Below, piece by piece: positions 34,895-43,682 of a stretch of DNA of 64,000 nucleotides. The position numbers were made by a program, and so were the translations under genes. Numbering within the stretch: position 1 is the first letter of the stretch; each line of letters opens with the position of its first letter. The stretch comes from Clostridium pasteurianum DSM 525 = ATCC 6013 (lineage in GTDB: Bacteria > Bacillota > Clostridia > Clostridiales > Clostridiaceae), in assembly GCF_000807255.1 (NCBI RefSeq), contig NZ_CP009268.1:1890384-1954383 (forward strand), in the 5' to 3' direction. The notes below the pieces were generated by a model that was not told the DNA's origin, did not search any database, and worked only from the letters and a program-made list of their open reading frames with translations.

Positions 34895-35131
34895 TTGGAA
34901 GATTCAAAGGATAGGAATAGATTAGAGCAGGAATTGATAGAGGTAAAATATAGAATTCAAGTTTTAGATGTTATAGAAAATAAGCTTTTTCAAATGAAGG
35001 CTATAGCTGAATATGTTAGGGATAATGATTTAAGTGGGGAAGAAATGTTGGGTTTGAATATTAAAATTGGTATATTAAGGGATGATGTTATAGCTTTAGA
35101 GGAAGAATGCAGAGAAATTAATAATATTTAG
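34895..35131 (+). CDS. Small coiled-coil protein, sigma-D-linked (family copy 2)
   Basis: 78 aa with TTG start 7 nt after GGAG. Charged and helical throughout (RLEQELIEVKYRIQVLDVIE, then ENKLFQMKAIAEYVRD and LRDDVIALEEECREIN), predicted to form a coiled coil. I do not know a named family. Homologues in this window are the frameshifted copy at 40043 (LDIIEDKLLEMREIAEQ matches LDVIENKLFQMKAIAEY) and the remnant at 29281. A good sigma-D-type promoter suggests expression with late flagellar genes. The Gabija genes start 95 bp downstream on the same strand. Confidence 0.7.
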   Translation: MEDSKDRNRLEQELIEVKYRIQVLDVIENKLFQMKAIAEYVRDNDLSGEEMLGLNIKIGILRDDVIALEEECREINNI

Positions 35132-35225
35132 AAGATGTAAAATAGATAAGAGGATTAATGGAAGTGTTTTAAGATATTGAATATAATGTCTATAATGGGA
35201 AATTGAGAAGGTGGTGGAATTTAAT

Positions 35226-37181
35226 ATGTATATATCAAAATTAAACATAGAAGGTTATAAAAATTGTAAAAATAAATCTGAAATACAATTTAATAAAGGG
35301 TTAAATATACTAGTTGGAGAGAATGCATCAGGCAAAACAACAATAATAAATGCATTAAGGATGATTTTAAAAGAGAATGAATTTTCTTATATGAATATTA
35401 GTGAAGATGATTTTTATAAATCATTTAAAGATAGCGAACAAGCACATGCAATTAAAATAAATATAAGTTTTGAAGAGTTAAATTCGAATGAAGAAGTAAC
35501 ATTCTTAACTTGGTGTGATGCAGATTTCAAAGCAAAATTAAATTTGGAAGTTAATAGTAATCCGAATAGAAAAGGATATTTTAGAAAAAGTATATGGGGC
35601 GGCGCTTCTAAAACTAGTGCATTTGAAGAAGAAACTTTTGATTGTATAGATTGTATCTACTTACCGCCATTAAGGGATGCAGAGGAGAAGTTAACAAATG
35701 GTAAAAAATCAAGATTAGCAACTTTACTAAAGCACCAATATAAAGATAAAAATGATGAAAATAATTTAGTTGAAAAAGTTTCAGAATTCAATAATAAAAT
35801 TACAACAAATGAAGGAAATAACTACAAAGAAATATCTAAAGCAAAAGAGAATATTAATTTTAATATAAAAAATTCAATGGGAGAAATGTTTGGTCAAAGT
35901 ATTAATTTACAATTTGCAGATGTTTCGTTTAATAAAATACTTGAAAGTATTAAGATGGTATTTTTCCCTGAAATAGATGCCACAGATATAAAAAGATTTA
36001 GAGATATAGCAATAAATAGTTTAGGATATAATAATTTGTTATATATAGCGACTGTATTTGCTGAATTGCAAATAGCAGGGAAATCAAAAGACTTATTTAC
36101 AGTGCTGCTTATAGAAGAACCAGAAGCACATCTCCATCCACAGTTGCAAATAAAGTTAATAAAACATCTTGAAACTTTAGCAAATCAACAAACTAACACT
36201 CAAGTTATTATTACAACGCATTCTCCAATATTAGCATCTTCGGTTAGTATAGACAACCTTATACATGTATCTGAGCAAAATGATACGATAAAAACAACTT
36301 CATTATGTAAAATACGATTAGATGATAGCAAAAACTATATAAACAGATGGCTAGATGTAACAAAATCTACGTTACTATTTTCAAAAGGAGTTATATTAGT
36401 TGAAGGAATAAGCGAAAATATGCTAATACCTGAATTGGCTAAAATATGTTTGTGTAAATACAATAAATATAATTCAGCTAAGCAATTGCCTAGTTCACTT
36501 GAGGAAGCTGGTATATCTGTTATAAATATAAATGGTATTAACTTTAAGCACTTTCTAAAACTGTTTTGTAGTATTGATGAGGATAAAAATATTATAAAAA
36601 TTCCAATAAAATGCTCAGGGATGACTGATAATGATCCTGAAAAAGAAGAAATAGATGCTGTAAATAAAAAGGGTGAGAAAATAAAAGTTAAGATTGATAC
36701 ATATCCTAATTTTAATGATAATATTGAAGGCAAAAACAGTGCGTTAAAATTAATTTCTCAAATAAATAATAGTAACTATGCAAGATTATATCATTCTCCA
36801 TTAAAGACATTTGAATATGATTTGGCAATGGAAGGAAATATTATGATAATGGTTAAATGTCTAAATAATATATGGTATTCAAAAACTGGAGAAGTAAAAG
36901 ATACATGTAAGGATATAAGTGAAAACTATGATGATACTAAATTACAAGAGTATTCTAAGTTTATCCATAAAAGAGCTAGTGATAAGAAACTAGGGAAAGG
37001 CATATTTGCACAGGAACTAGCTGAAGATATAAAAAAAGAATATGATGAAAAATTATTAGAACTAAATTCAAAAGATGAAACTAAAGAAAATGTATATGAT
37101 GAAATTATAGAAATATTCAAAGTACCTCAATACATATATAATTCGGTTGTTTGGGCTTGTGGTGGTGATGTAAGTGACTAA
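35226..37181 (+). CDS. gajA: Gabija anti-phage protein GajA (OLD-family ATPase/TOPRIM nuclease)
   Basis: 651 aa. Start at the ATG after AAGGTGGTGG; in-frame GTGs at 35211 and 35214 are inside that site. The N-terminal ABC-type ATPase has P-loop ILVGENASGKTTII (about 28-41), signature/Walker B LLIEEPEAHLHPQLQIKL (about 296-313) and switch His VIITTHSPILAS. The C-terminal TOPRIM domain starts at GVILVEGISENML (about 387) and includes the DNDP stretch. KTFEYDLA (about 525) is common in class 2 OLD proteins. GajA is a DNA endonuclease that works with GajB; gajB overlaps its last 8 bp. Confidence 0.88.
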   Translation: MYISKLNIEGYKNCKNKSEIQFNKGLNILVGENASGKTTIINALRMILKENEFSYMNISEDDFYKSFKDSEQAHAIKINISFEELNSNEEVTFLTWCDADFKAKLNLEVNSNPNRKGYFRKSIWGGASKTSAFEEETFDCIDCIYLPPLRDAEEKLTNGKKSRLATLLKHQYKDKNDENNLVEKVSEFNNKITTNEGNNYKEISKAKENINFNIKNSMGEMFGQSINLQFADVSFNKILESIKMVFFPEIDATDIKRFRDIAINSLGYNNLLYIATVFAELQIAGKSKDLFTVLLIEEPEAHLHPQLQIKLIKHLETLANQQTNTQVIITTHSPILASSVSIDNLIHVSEQNDTIKTTSLCKIRLDDSKNYINRWLDVTKSTLLFSKGVILVEGISENMLIPELAKICLCKYNKYNSAKQLPSSLEEAGISVININGINFKHFLKLFCSIDEDKNIIKIPIKCSGMTDNDPEKEEIDAVNKKGEKIKVKIDTYPNFNDNIEGKNSALKLISQINNSNYARLYHSPLKTFEYDLAMEGNIMIMVKCLNNIWYSKTGEVKDTCKDISENYDDTKLQEYSKFIHKRASDKKLGKGIFAQELAEDIKKEYDEKLLELNSKDETKENVYDEIIEIFKVPQYIYNSVVWACGGDVSD

Positions 37182-39186
37182 AGAAGAAATGCAAAATGAA
37201 GTTGCTAAAATATTATGTGAAAAAAATAGTGATTTAACATGTGATGAGTGCTATAAGAGCAAAAAAGATATAGATTATATTTGCAAAAATTCAAATCATT
37301 GTAGAATATCAGAAAAAACAGAAAAACAGCTTCAGTATATTTTGTCTTCTATAAATGAGAGTACATTTTTAGAAGCTTGTCCTGGAAGCGGAAAAACAGA
37401 AGTAGTTGGAATGAAATCAGCTTATGAAATTAAAAGGTGGGATAGCAATTCTAAAAATGGAATGGCTATTTTAACTTTTACAAATGATGCAACTAGTGTT
37501 ATTAGAGAAAGAGCGAATCAATTTAGTAAAAAAACATCATTCTATCCTCATTTTATAGGTACTATAAGCAGCTTTATTCATCAATATATTGCTCAACCTT
37601 TTGGATATAGTGAAATAAATTACTCAGGTATAGATGGAGACTATTCTTTAAAGTTAATTGATGCTGATTTAAATGCTGTTACTAATCCTTGGCTAAAAAA
37701 ATACAAATGCTCGATACCGTATATAGGTAAAAATGGAAAAAGAACAGATATATTCGCTAATCAAATATTCTACGATGAAAAAAACCGAAATTTTTATATA
37801 AAAATTGATAAAATTTATTTATCAATAAATGAATATTATGATATCCAACAAATGCAGAAACATATTAAAGATAGCAGAAAAAAATTTAATAATAATTATT
37901 ATTACTCAAATTCCTATTTTTATAATGAATTTAAAAAGTGTAAAAATAATTTTCTTAAAGATGGTTTTGCAACATATGAAGATATGAATTGTATTGCCTA
38001 TCAAATTTTAGATAACGATACAATAGTCAAGAAAATATCAAGAAAATTTCCTTTAATTATAGTAGATGAATGCCAAGATTTATCATGGATAGAAATTGAA
38101 ATATTGAATAAATTAAAGGAAAAAGGAACAATATTACATTTTGTCGGGGACATAAATCAATCTATATTTGAATTTAAGGAAATAGCATTAGAATCTGAAT
38201 ATACATCTGAATACATTAAAAGATTAAAAAAGTTAGAACTTACTGATAATTTTAGGAGTTGCCAGCCTATTGTAAATTTATCTAATAAGTTGATGAGTAT
38301 AAGTAATACAATAAAAGGGATAGAAGAAAATAAATTTTTAGAAAATAGTGTTCTATATTTAGAGTATGAAAATCCGGAAGAAGCTGTTACTAAATATTTA
38401 AGAATATTAAATCATTTTAAAATATCTGAGAGCAAGTCTTGTATAATTGTCAAACAGAATATATTAAAGAATCAGTTGCTATGTAATATAAATGATAATG
38501 AAAGACATTTGTTAATATCATCAATTCAGCTTTGGGGAAAAGAAAATCCTAATTCGAAAAAGAAATCACTGGAATATGCAGGAAAGCAAATTTCAAAATG
38601 GTTTGGAGGAGCTAGAAGTAAAAGTAGTTATTATTGTCCTAAAGATATAACTTCAGTATTCGCATGGAGGATATTTTTAAAAGATATTTTAAATGATTGT
38701 TATATTAATAGCAAATTAATAAATTATGATAGAAAATATGGCAAGTGGTATTGTGATGCAAGAAAGGAATTACCCAGTATTATTAAGAAAAACTATTGTA
38801 AAATACAATGTTTTGATAATCTAATAAGAGACTTTGACGAAATTTTTTCTTCTAAATGGTATATAGGAAAAGATGTTCAAGAAGACATTTTAATATTAAA
38901 TAGTGAATTAAAGAATAATGATAGTGCGATAAAGATATCAACAGTGCATGGATCTAAAGGCTGTACATATGATAGCACTTTAGTTATATCTAGTGAGACA
39001 GCTAAAAGTGAATCTGGACATTGGAAAAGTCATTGGATAGAAGGAACAGATGAAGATAGGAGGGTTGGCTATGTAGCAAGTACAAGAGCTAAATTTCTTA
39101 TGATTTGGGCTGTTCCAACTCTTGGTAAAAAGGACAAAGAGTTAATAGAAGGTTATGGATTTCAGAATGGCAATACTATAGTTTAA
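37174..39186 (+). CDS. gajB: Gabija protein GajB (UvrD/Rep-like helicase)
   Basis: 670 aa with GTG start overlapping gajA. Superfamily 1 helicase motifs: Walker A LEACPGSGKTEVV (about 65-77), Ia AILTFTNDAT, motif II LIIVDECQDLSWIE (about 290-303), III HFVGDINQSIFEF (about 314-326), IV LTDNFRSCQPIV (about 347-358), V ISTVHGSKGCTYD (about 585-597) and VI VASTRAKFLMIWA. A Cys-rich N-terminal stretch (CDECYKSKKDIDYICKNSNHC) could bind zinc. It is longer than the roughly 500-aa GajB commonly described, mainly through this N-terminus and an insert at about 395-560. In Gabija it senses nucleic acid and nucleotide state and activates GajA. Confidence 0.85.
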   Translation: MTKEEMQNEVAKILCEKNSDLTCDECYKSKKDIDYICKNSNHCRISEKTEKQLQYILSSINESTFLEACPGSGKTEVVGMKSAYEIKRWDSNSKNGMAILTFTNDATSVIRERANQFSKKTSFYPHFIGTISSFIHQYIAQPFGYSEINYSGIDGDYSLKLIDADLNAVTNPWLKKYKCSIPYIGKNGKRTDIFANQIFYDEKNRNFYIKIDKIYLSINEYYDIQQMQKHIKDSRKKFNNNYYYSNSYFYNEFKKCKNNFLKDGFATYEDMNCIAYQILDNDTIVKKISRKFPLIIVDECQDLSWIEIEILNKLKEKGTILHFVGDINQSIFEFKEIALESEYTSEYIKRLKKLELTDNFRSCQPIVNLSNKLMSISNTIKGIEENKFLENSVLYLEYENPEEAVTKYLRILNHFKISESKSCIIVKQNILKNQLLCNINDNERHLLISSIQLWGKENPNSKKKSLEYAGKQISKWFGGARSKSSYYCPKDITSVFAWRIFLKDILNDCYINSKLINYDRKYGKWYCDARKELPSIIKKNYCKIQCFDNLIRDFDEIFSSKWYIGKDVQEDILILNSELKNNDSAIKISTVHGSKGCTYDSTLVISSETAKSESGHWKSHWIEGTDEDRRVGYVASTRAKFLMIWAVPTLGKKDKELIEGYGFQNGNTIV

Positions 39187-39306
39187 TTTCCTATAATCCA
39201 TATAATTGTACAAGTTGTGTCTATAATGCGCAGTTGGTAAAGTGAACTTAAGTTACAAGATATTTTTATTTAAGAATTAACTTACAATATATCTTAGTAA
39301 GTTCGT

Positions 39307-39350
39307 CGGCAAGACTCCAGCCTCCTCACTAGGGTGACAGGCACTTGTAA
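39307..39350 (+). repeat. REP element upstream of the RAYT gene
   Basis: GGCAAGACTCCAGCCTCCTC, then ACTAGGGTGACAGGCACTTG. It has the same GCAAG...ACT-A-GGTGAC layout as REP 2 and 4. Confidence 0.65.
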
Positions 39351-39459
39351 ATATGAAAAAATATAGAGTACGTTGTTTATATATAGCCTATGTATAAAAT
39401 CAGTAAAATCAATCCGTGTAGCGTATGCTACACGAGATATTGACAGGAGAATATATAAA

Positions 39460-40029
39460 ATGGGAAGAAAGAAGTTAGAATGGTATCGAGGAGCCATGTA
39501 TCACGTAACAGCTAGAGGTAATCGCAGAAGCGACTTATTCAAAGAAGAAATTGATTTTGAAATTTATTTAAAATGTATGGAAGAGGCATTAAGTTATTAC
39601 AAAGATTGTTATAGAATTATAAGCTATTGTTTGATGACAAATCATGTACACATACAAATAGAAGCAAAAGAAAAACCTATAAATTTTTATATTGGTAGGA
39701 TTAATAACTTCTATGCAAAGAATTTTAATAAGAAATATAATTTTATAGGTCATTTATTTCAATCAAGATATAATGCTGAAATAATAGAGAAAGATGAATA
39801 TGTTTTAGAAGTAAGCAGGTATATACACTTAAACCCTATGATGGCACAAATGGTTGAAAAGCCAGAAAATTATAAGTGGAGTAGCTATGGGATGTATATT
39901 GGAGATAAGCATGAGTATTTAATAACTACAAGTAAAATACTATCCTATTTTTCAAGTCGTAATCAGAGACAAAGATATAAAGATTTCGTTGATAGTAAGG
40001 TAACCGTTGATTGGAAAAATTGTAAGTAA
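39460..40029 (+). CDS. REP-associated tyrosine transposase (RAYT, Y1_Tnp family)
   Basis: 189 aa; ATG after AGGAGA. The HUH transposase motif is present as MTNHVHIQIEA (about 65-75), the candidate catalytic Tyr lies in the NFYIGRINNFYAKNF region or near SRYIHLNP (about 120-127), and GHLFQSRYNAEII (about 97-109) is typical of RAYTs and IS200-like relatives. RAYTs mobilise short palindromic REP sequences, and a REP precedes this gene. Its last codons (GTAACCGTTGATTGGAAAAA) resemble the dispersed repeat core GGTAACTGTGACTTGGGAAA. It looks intact. Confidence 0.85.
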   Translation: MGRKKLEWYRGAMYHVTARGNRRSDLFKEEIDFEIYLKCMEEALSYYKDCYRIISYCLMTNHVHIQIEAKEKPINFYIGRINNFYAKNFNKKYNFIGHLFQSRYNAEIIEKDEYVLEVSRYIHLNPMMAQMVEKPENYKWSSYGMYIGDKHEYLITTSKILSYFSSRNQRQRYKDFVDSKVTVDWKNCK

Positions 40030-40042
40030 ATGAGATGATGTG

Positions 40043-40329
40043 ATGGATGAAAAAGAAGAGCTAAAGCAGAAGTTGAGCAGGAACTGCATTGGGTTAAATA
40101 TAGACAGAAGATGCTGGACATCATTGAAGATAAGTTACTGGAAATGAGGGAAATAGCTGAACAGGCTAATCAGGATAGCTTGAGTGCAGAAGATATAGAA
40201 ATCTTAAATGATAGTATAAACAACTTAGCAGCACAGGTAAGAGCAATAGATAGTGAAATCAGAAAAATGGAAGATCATGATGCTTATGCTGACCTTCTTC
40301 AAAATGTATTTGATATGATTGAAATATGA
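40043..40329 (+). pseudogene. Frameshifted copy of the small coiled-coil gene (family copy 3)
   Basis: ATG at 40043 reads MDEKEELKQKLSR and stops making sense, while the next frame from about 40060 reads AKAEVEQELHWVKYRQKMLD and continues to the stop at 40327. Together they would give a protein like the 78-aa one at 34895 (EQELHWVKYRQKMLDIIEDK against EQELIEVKYRIQVLDVIENK). An indel of about one base near 40065 explains this. An internal ATG at 40111 could still yield 72 aa. No sigma-D-type promoter is seen; the RAYT gene lies 13 bp upstream. Confidence 0.65.
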
Positions 40330-40456
40330 ATTGATAATATTGCTCAAAAAGTTTAAAAGTTAGAAATTGTAGAACTAAGGTTTTGCAGTTTCTTTTTATG
40401 TTTAAATTCAGTTTGATATGGTAAAATACTAATATAATAAGGGGCGTGAGAAGACT

Positions 40457-42040
40457 ATGGAAAAGAGATTCAATGTTACCGGAACATGTATACCAGAGAA
40501 ACATTACATGGTAGATATATCAGAAAAATTAAAGGATATAATGAAACTTATAGAAAATGAAGAGTATTTTATCATAAATAGACCAAGGCAGTATGGAAAA
40601 ACAACCACTTTATATATGATTGAAAGAGCTCTTGATAAAAACAATGATTATTTAACTATATCAATAAGTTTTGAAGGTGTAGGAGATTTGATTTTTGAAG
40701 AAGAACAGAGATTTACTAGAGGATTTTTGAATTTAGTTGAAAGAAGCCTTTTGTTAGAGCATGAAGAGTTATCAAAATTTATTGAAGAGCAAAAACTTAA
40801 AGTTGAAACTATGGATGATTTATCTTATTCTATAACAAAGTTTATTATAGAGGTTAATAAAAAAATTATACTTATGATAGATGAAGTAGATAAAAGCAGT
40901 AACAATCAGTTGTTTTTAAGTTTTTTAGGTATGCTTAGAAACAAATATTTACTTAGAAATTCGGGTAAAGATAAAACTTTTCATAGTATAATATTAGCAG
41001 GTGTACATGATGTAAAGATTTTAAAAGTAAAGATAAGACCAGATGAGGAGCACAAATACAATAGTCCTTGGAATATAGCTTCAGATTTTGATATAGATAT
41101 GAGTTTTTCAAAGGAAGAAATAGGTACTATGCTTGATGAGTATATAAAAAATGAAGGAGTAAAGTTAGACAAGGAATATTTTTCAGAAAAAATTTATTTT
41201 TATACTTCAGGATATCCTTTTCTTGTTAGTAAGCTTTGTAAAATAATAGATGAAAAAATTATGGATATAAAACAACTAAAATGGGATAAGGAATATATGG
41301 ACAGAGCGGTTAAAGAACTTTTAAAAGACAGCAATACTAATTTTGACAGTTTGATTAAAAATGTAGAAAATAATATTGCTTTAAAAGAATTAATAAAGAA
41401 AATAACGGTAGATGGCAGTGAAATTACTTATAATAAAGATAATCCTACTATAAACTTGGGTGTAATATATGGAATATTTAAGGATGAGCAGGGAAAACTA
41501 AAGCTTCATAATAGAATTTACGAACAAAAAATATACGATTATATGAGTTCGTTAATAGAGACTTCTACGAATTTAAGTTTTTATAATGAAAGATCGGAAT
41601 TCATAAAAAAAGATGGAAGTCTAGATATAGCTAAAGTACTATTAAAATTTCAAAATTTTATGAAACATGAGTATTCACATAAAAGAGAAAGCTTTTTAGA
41701 AGAAGATGGAAGATTGCTATTTCTTGCATTTTTAAGTCCCATAATAAATGGTACTGGTTTTGCTTTTAAAGAAGTAAAGGGTGGGGAAGAAAAAAGATTT
41801 GATATAGTTATAACTTATGAAAAGAAGATGTATATACTGGAACTTAAAATATGGCGTGGAGATAAGTATCACGAAAAAGGTCTTGTACAGTTAGGTGAAT
41901 ATTTAGAGCAGTATGGATTAGAGGAAGGGTATCTTTTAATATTTGATTTTAGGAAAGTTAAAGGAGTGGTAGGAAAGGTAGAAGAAGTAACGGTTAAAAT
42001 TAATAAAAAGGAAAAGAAAATTGTTGAGGTTTACTGTTAA
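40457..42040 (+). CDS. AAA-ATPase-like protein with PD-(D/E)XK nuclease domain (paralogue 2)
   Basis: 527 aa. P-loop NRPRQYGKTTTL (about 36-47), Walker B IILMIDEVDKSSN (about 134-146), and the C-terminal nuclease with EKRFDIVITY (Asp) and MYILELKIWRGD (Glu-x-Lys). It is nearly identical to paralogue 3 from about residue 200 on but differs at about 48-130, so the N-terminal half has diverged or recombined. The upstream 30 bp (TTTATGTTTAAAT-CAGTTT...) are shared with paralogue 3 as well, so the duplication included the promoter. Function unknown; see paralogue 1 for the family. Confidence 0.85.
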   Translation: MEKRFNVTGTCIPEKHYMVDISEKLKDIMKLIENEEYFIINRPRQYGKTTTLYMIERALDKNNDYLTISISFEGVGDLIFEEEQRFTRGFLNLVERSLLLEHEELSKFIEEQKLKVETMDDLSYSITKFIIEVNKKIILMIDEVDKSSNNQLFLSFLGMLRNKYLLRNSGKDKTFHSIILAGVHDVKILKVKIRPDEEHKYNSPWNIASDFDIDMSFSKEEIGTMLDEYIKNEGVKLDKEYFSEKIYFYTSGYPFLVSKLCKIIDEKIMDIKQLKWDKEYMDRAVKELLKDSNTNFDSLIKNVENNIALKELIKKITVDGSEITYNKDNPTINLGVIYGIFKDEQGKLKLHNRIYEQKIYDYMSSLIETSTNLSFYNERSEFIKKDGSLDIAKVLLKFQNFMKHEYSHKRESFLEEDGRLLFLAFLSPIINGTGFAFKEVKGGEEKRFDIVITYEKKMYILELKIWRGDKYHEKGLVQLGEYLEQYGLEEGYLLIFDFRKVKGVVGKVEEVTVKINKKEKKIVEVYC

Positions 42041-42052
42041 GAGGAACTGTGA

Positions 42053-42717
42053 GTGCGCCAAGCAAAGGGCACAATGTATAGCAGGTGGGAATCCTGCAAT
42101 GCATAGGGTGACAGGCACTTATAAAAATTTAGAAATAGCTGAAGATAAAACTAAAATTATATATTTTGGGAAAAAGGCATGCTTTGATATAAAAATTGGA
42201 AGAATACAGAAGAAGTTTCAGCCGAAAACATTTGATTTTCTGGGATTTACTCATTATTGTAGCTGCAGAATGAATGGTAGTTTTAGAGTTAAAGGGAAAA
42301 CGAGTAGTAAGAAATTTCGAGCCAGTCTAATGAAAGTTAAAGTTTGGACTAGAGCGAATATGCATATGCCGTTAGATATTCTGTTTAAGAAACTAAATAG
42401 AAAACTACAAGGCTATTACAGGTATTATGGTATTACAGACAATTCAAGTAGTATGAGTAAATTTAAATACCAGGTACAAAGAATACTATTTAAAATCTTA
42501 AATAGAAGAAGTCAAAAGAGGAGCTTTAATTGGGAAGAATATAATAAACTACTGAAGATATTTAAACTTCAGAGTCCTAAAATATATGTAAATATATTTG
42601 AATTAAGAAAGGAAATTAGCTATATTATGTAATGGTAATATGAAAAGCCGGATGCGGGAAATCCGCAAGTCCGGTTTTGTGAGGGTTGCGAGAAAGTGAT
42701 TTCTCCCTCTACTCGAC
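42053..42717 (+). mobile_element. Internally deleted group II intron
   Basis: The 5' end is GTGCGCCAAGCAAAGGGCAC, matching the bacterial group II start GTGYG. The 3' end has domain V-like AGCCGGATGCGGGAAATCCG, CAAGTCCGGTTTTGTGAGGG and ends CTACTCGAC. Between them is only the end of the reverse transcriptase, so domains II-III and most of the protein are missing. Joining the flanks (AGGAACTGTGA and CTTGGGAAAAA) restores the REP core found elsewhere in the window, which fixes both ends to the base. Confidence 0.85.
42123..42632 (+). pseudogene. C-terminal fragment of group II intron reverse transcriptase/maturase
   Basis: The frame from about 42123 (LEIAEDKTKIIYFGKKA, then FDFLGFTHYCSCRMNGSFRV and KLNRKLQGYYRYYGITDN) is the thumb and maturase (domain X) part of LtrA-type proteins. 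The palm with the YADD active site is missing, so it cannot be an active reverse transcriptase. The 5' boundary lies in a TAGGGTGACAGGCACTT sequence shared with the REP at 39331, which suggests that the deletion involved this REP. Confidence 0.88.
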
Positions 42718-42780
42718 CTTGGGAAAAAGTTACAAATGCACAATTAGTCGCTTATCTGAAAAATAGAAATTGTTAAATTT

Positions 42781-42810
42781 AAGAACAGTCAAAGAGGCTG
42801 TTCTTTTTTG
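42781..42810 (+). terminator. Rho-independent terminator
   Basis: AGAACAG / CTGTTCT stem followed by six T, after the group II intron and its 3' flank. Confidence 0.8.
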
Positions 42811-42835
42811 ACATCAAATTTTATTATGGAAAGAG

Positions 42836-43519
42836 ATGATTGTTTTGGATTATAATAAAGTTGAAGATATTAAGAGATTTCTCTACTATGATGCCTCTAT
42901 TTTTTATAGAGAAAATAAAAAAGTCAGGACTATTGTAGTGTATTCTTCAGATATAGAAAATGTAGAAGAATGTGTGGATGCAGGAACAATAAAATATAGA
43001 ATAGAACCATTTTATATGATAAATATAGACGGTGATGAAAAACTAGAATATCTGAAAAATAAAATACAAAATAAAGAAAAACTAACGAAGGAAGATATGA
43101 TGGTTATGACATTTCTGCCACTAATGAGGGGTAGAGAAAGTAGAAGTGAAAGAGCAATAAAGAGTATAGAATTAGCACAAAGTATAGAAGATAATGGAAT
43201 TAAATTGGAATGTATAAGTATGCTGTATGCATTACTAGATAAATTTGGAGATAAAGTAACTAAGAAAAAATTAAAGGAGATGATAACCATGACTGAGATA
43301 GGAAAAATGATAAGAGAAGAGGCAATTGAAGAAGGAATTGAAAAAGGTAAAACAAAGGGAAAATCAGAATTAATTATTAAACTGTTGATAAAGAAATTTA
43401 ATAAGATTCCCAAAAACTATACTGATAAAATAAATAATTTATCAAATGAAACACTTGATATTATAGCTACTGATATATTTGATATGGATAAGATAGATGA
43501 GTTGGAGAAGTATTTTTGA
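42836..43519 (+). CDS. N-terminally truncated Rpn/PD-(D/E)XK transposase-like protein
   Basis: 227 aa. The sequence DIKRFLYYDASIFYRENKKV, then RTIVVYSSDIENVEECVDAG, corresponds to the middle of clostridial Rpn-type proteins; the segment with the catalytic Asp and Glu-x-Gln/Lys that normally precedes it is missing. The C-terminal half is helical and ends with a GIEKGKTKGKSELIIKLLIK tail, as in the family. An ATG with GGAAAGAG upstream allows expression of the remnant, but nuclease activity is not expected. It lies directly after the group II intron segment. Confidence 0.7.
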   Translation: MIVLDYNKVEDIKRFLYYDASIFYRENKKVRTIVVYSSDIENVEECVDAGTIKYRIEPFYMINIDGDEKLEYLKNKIQNKEKLTKEDMMVMTFLPLMRGRESRSERAIKSIELAQSIEDNGIKLECISMLYALLDKFGDKVTKKKLKEMITMTEIGKMIREEAIEEGIEKGKTKGKSELIIKLLIKKFNKIPKNYTDKINNLSNETLDIIATDIFDMDKIDELEKYF

Positions 43520-43547
43520 TCTCAAAGTAACGGAAGTGCAGTGGTAA

Positions 43548-43575
43548 GGGTAACTGTTGCTTAGGAAAATATAGT
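43548..43575 (+). repeat. REP core (variant)
   Basis: GGGTAACTGTTGCTTAGGAA, then AATATAGT, 28 bp after the Rpn remnant stop. Confidence 0.6.
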
Positions 43576-43682
43576 AAAAATCAATCTGCTAAAGTTTAAT
43601 GTGTATTTTAGTGGATTGGGTTTTATGTTTAAATACAGTTTTATATGATAAAATAATCAATATAAAGGGGGGTGAGAAGGTT

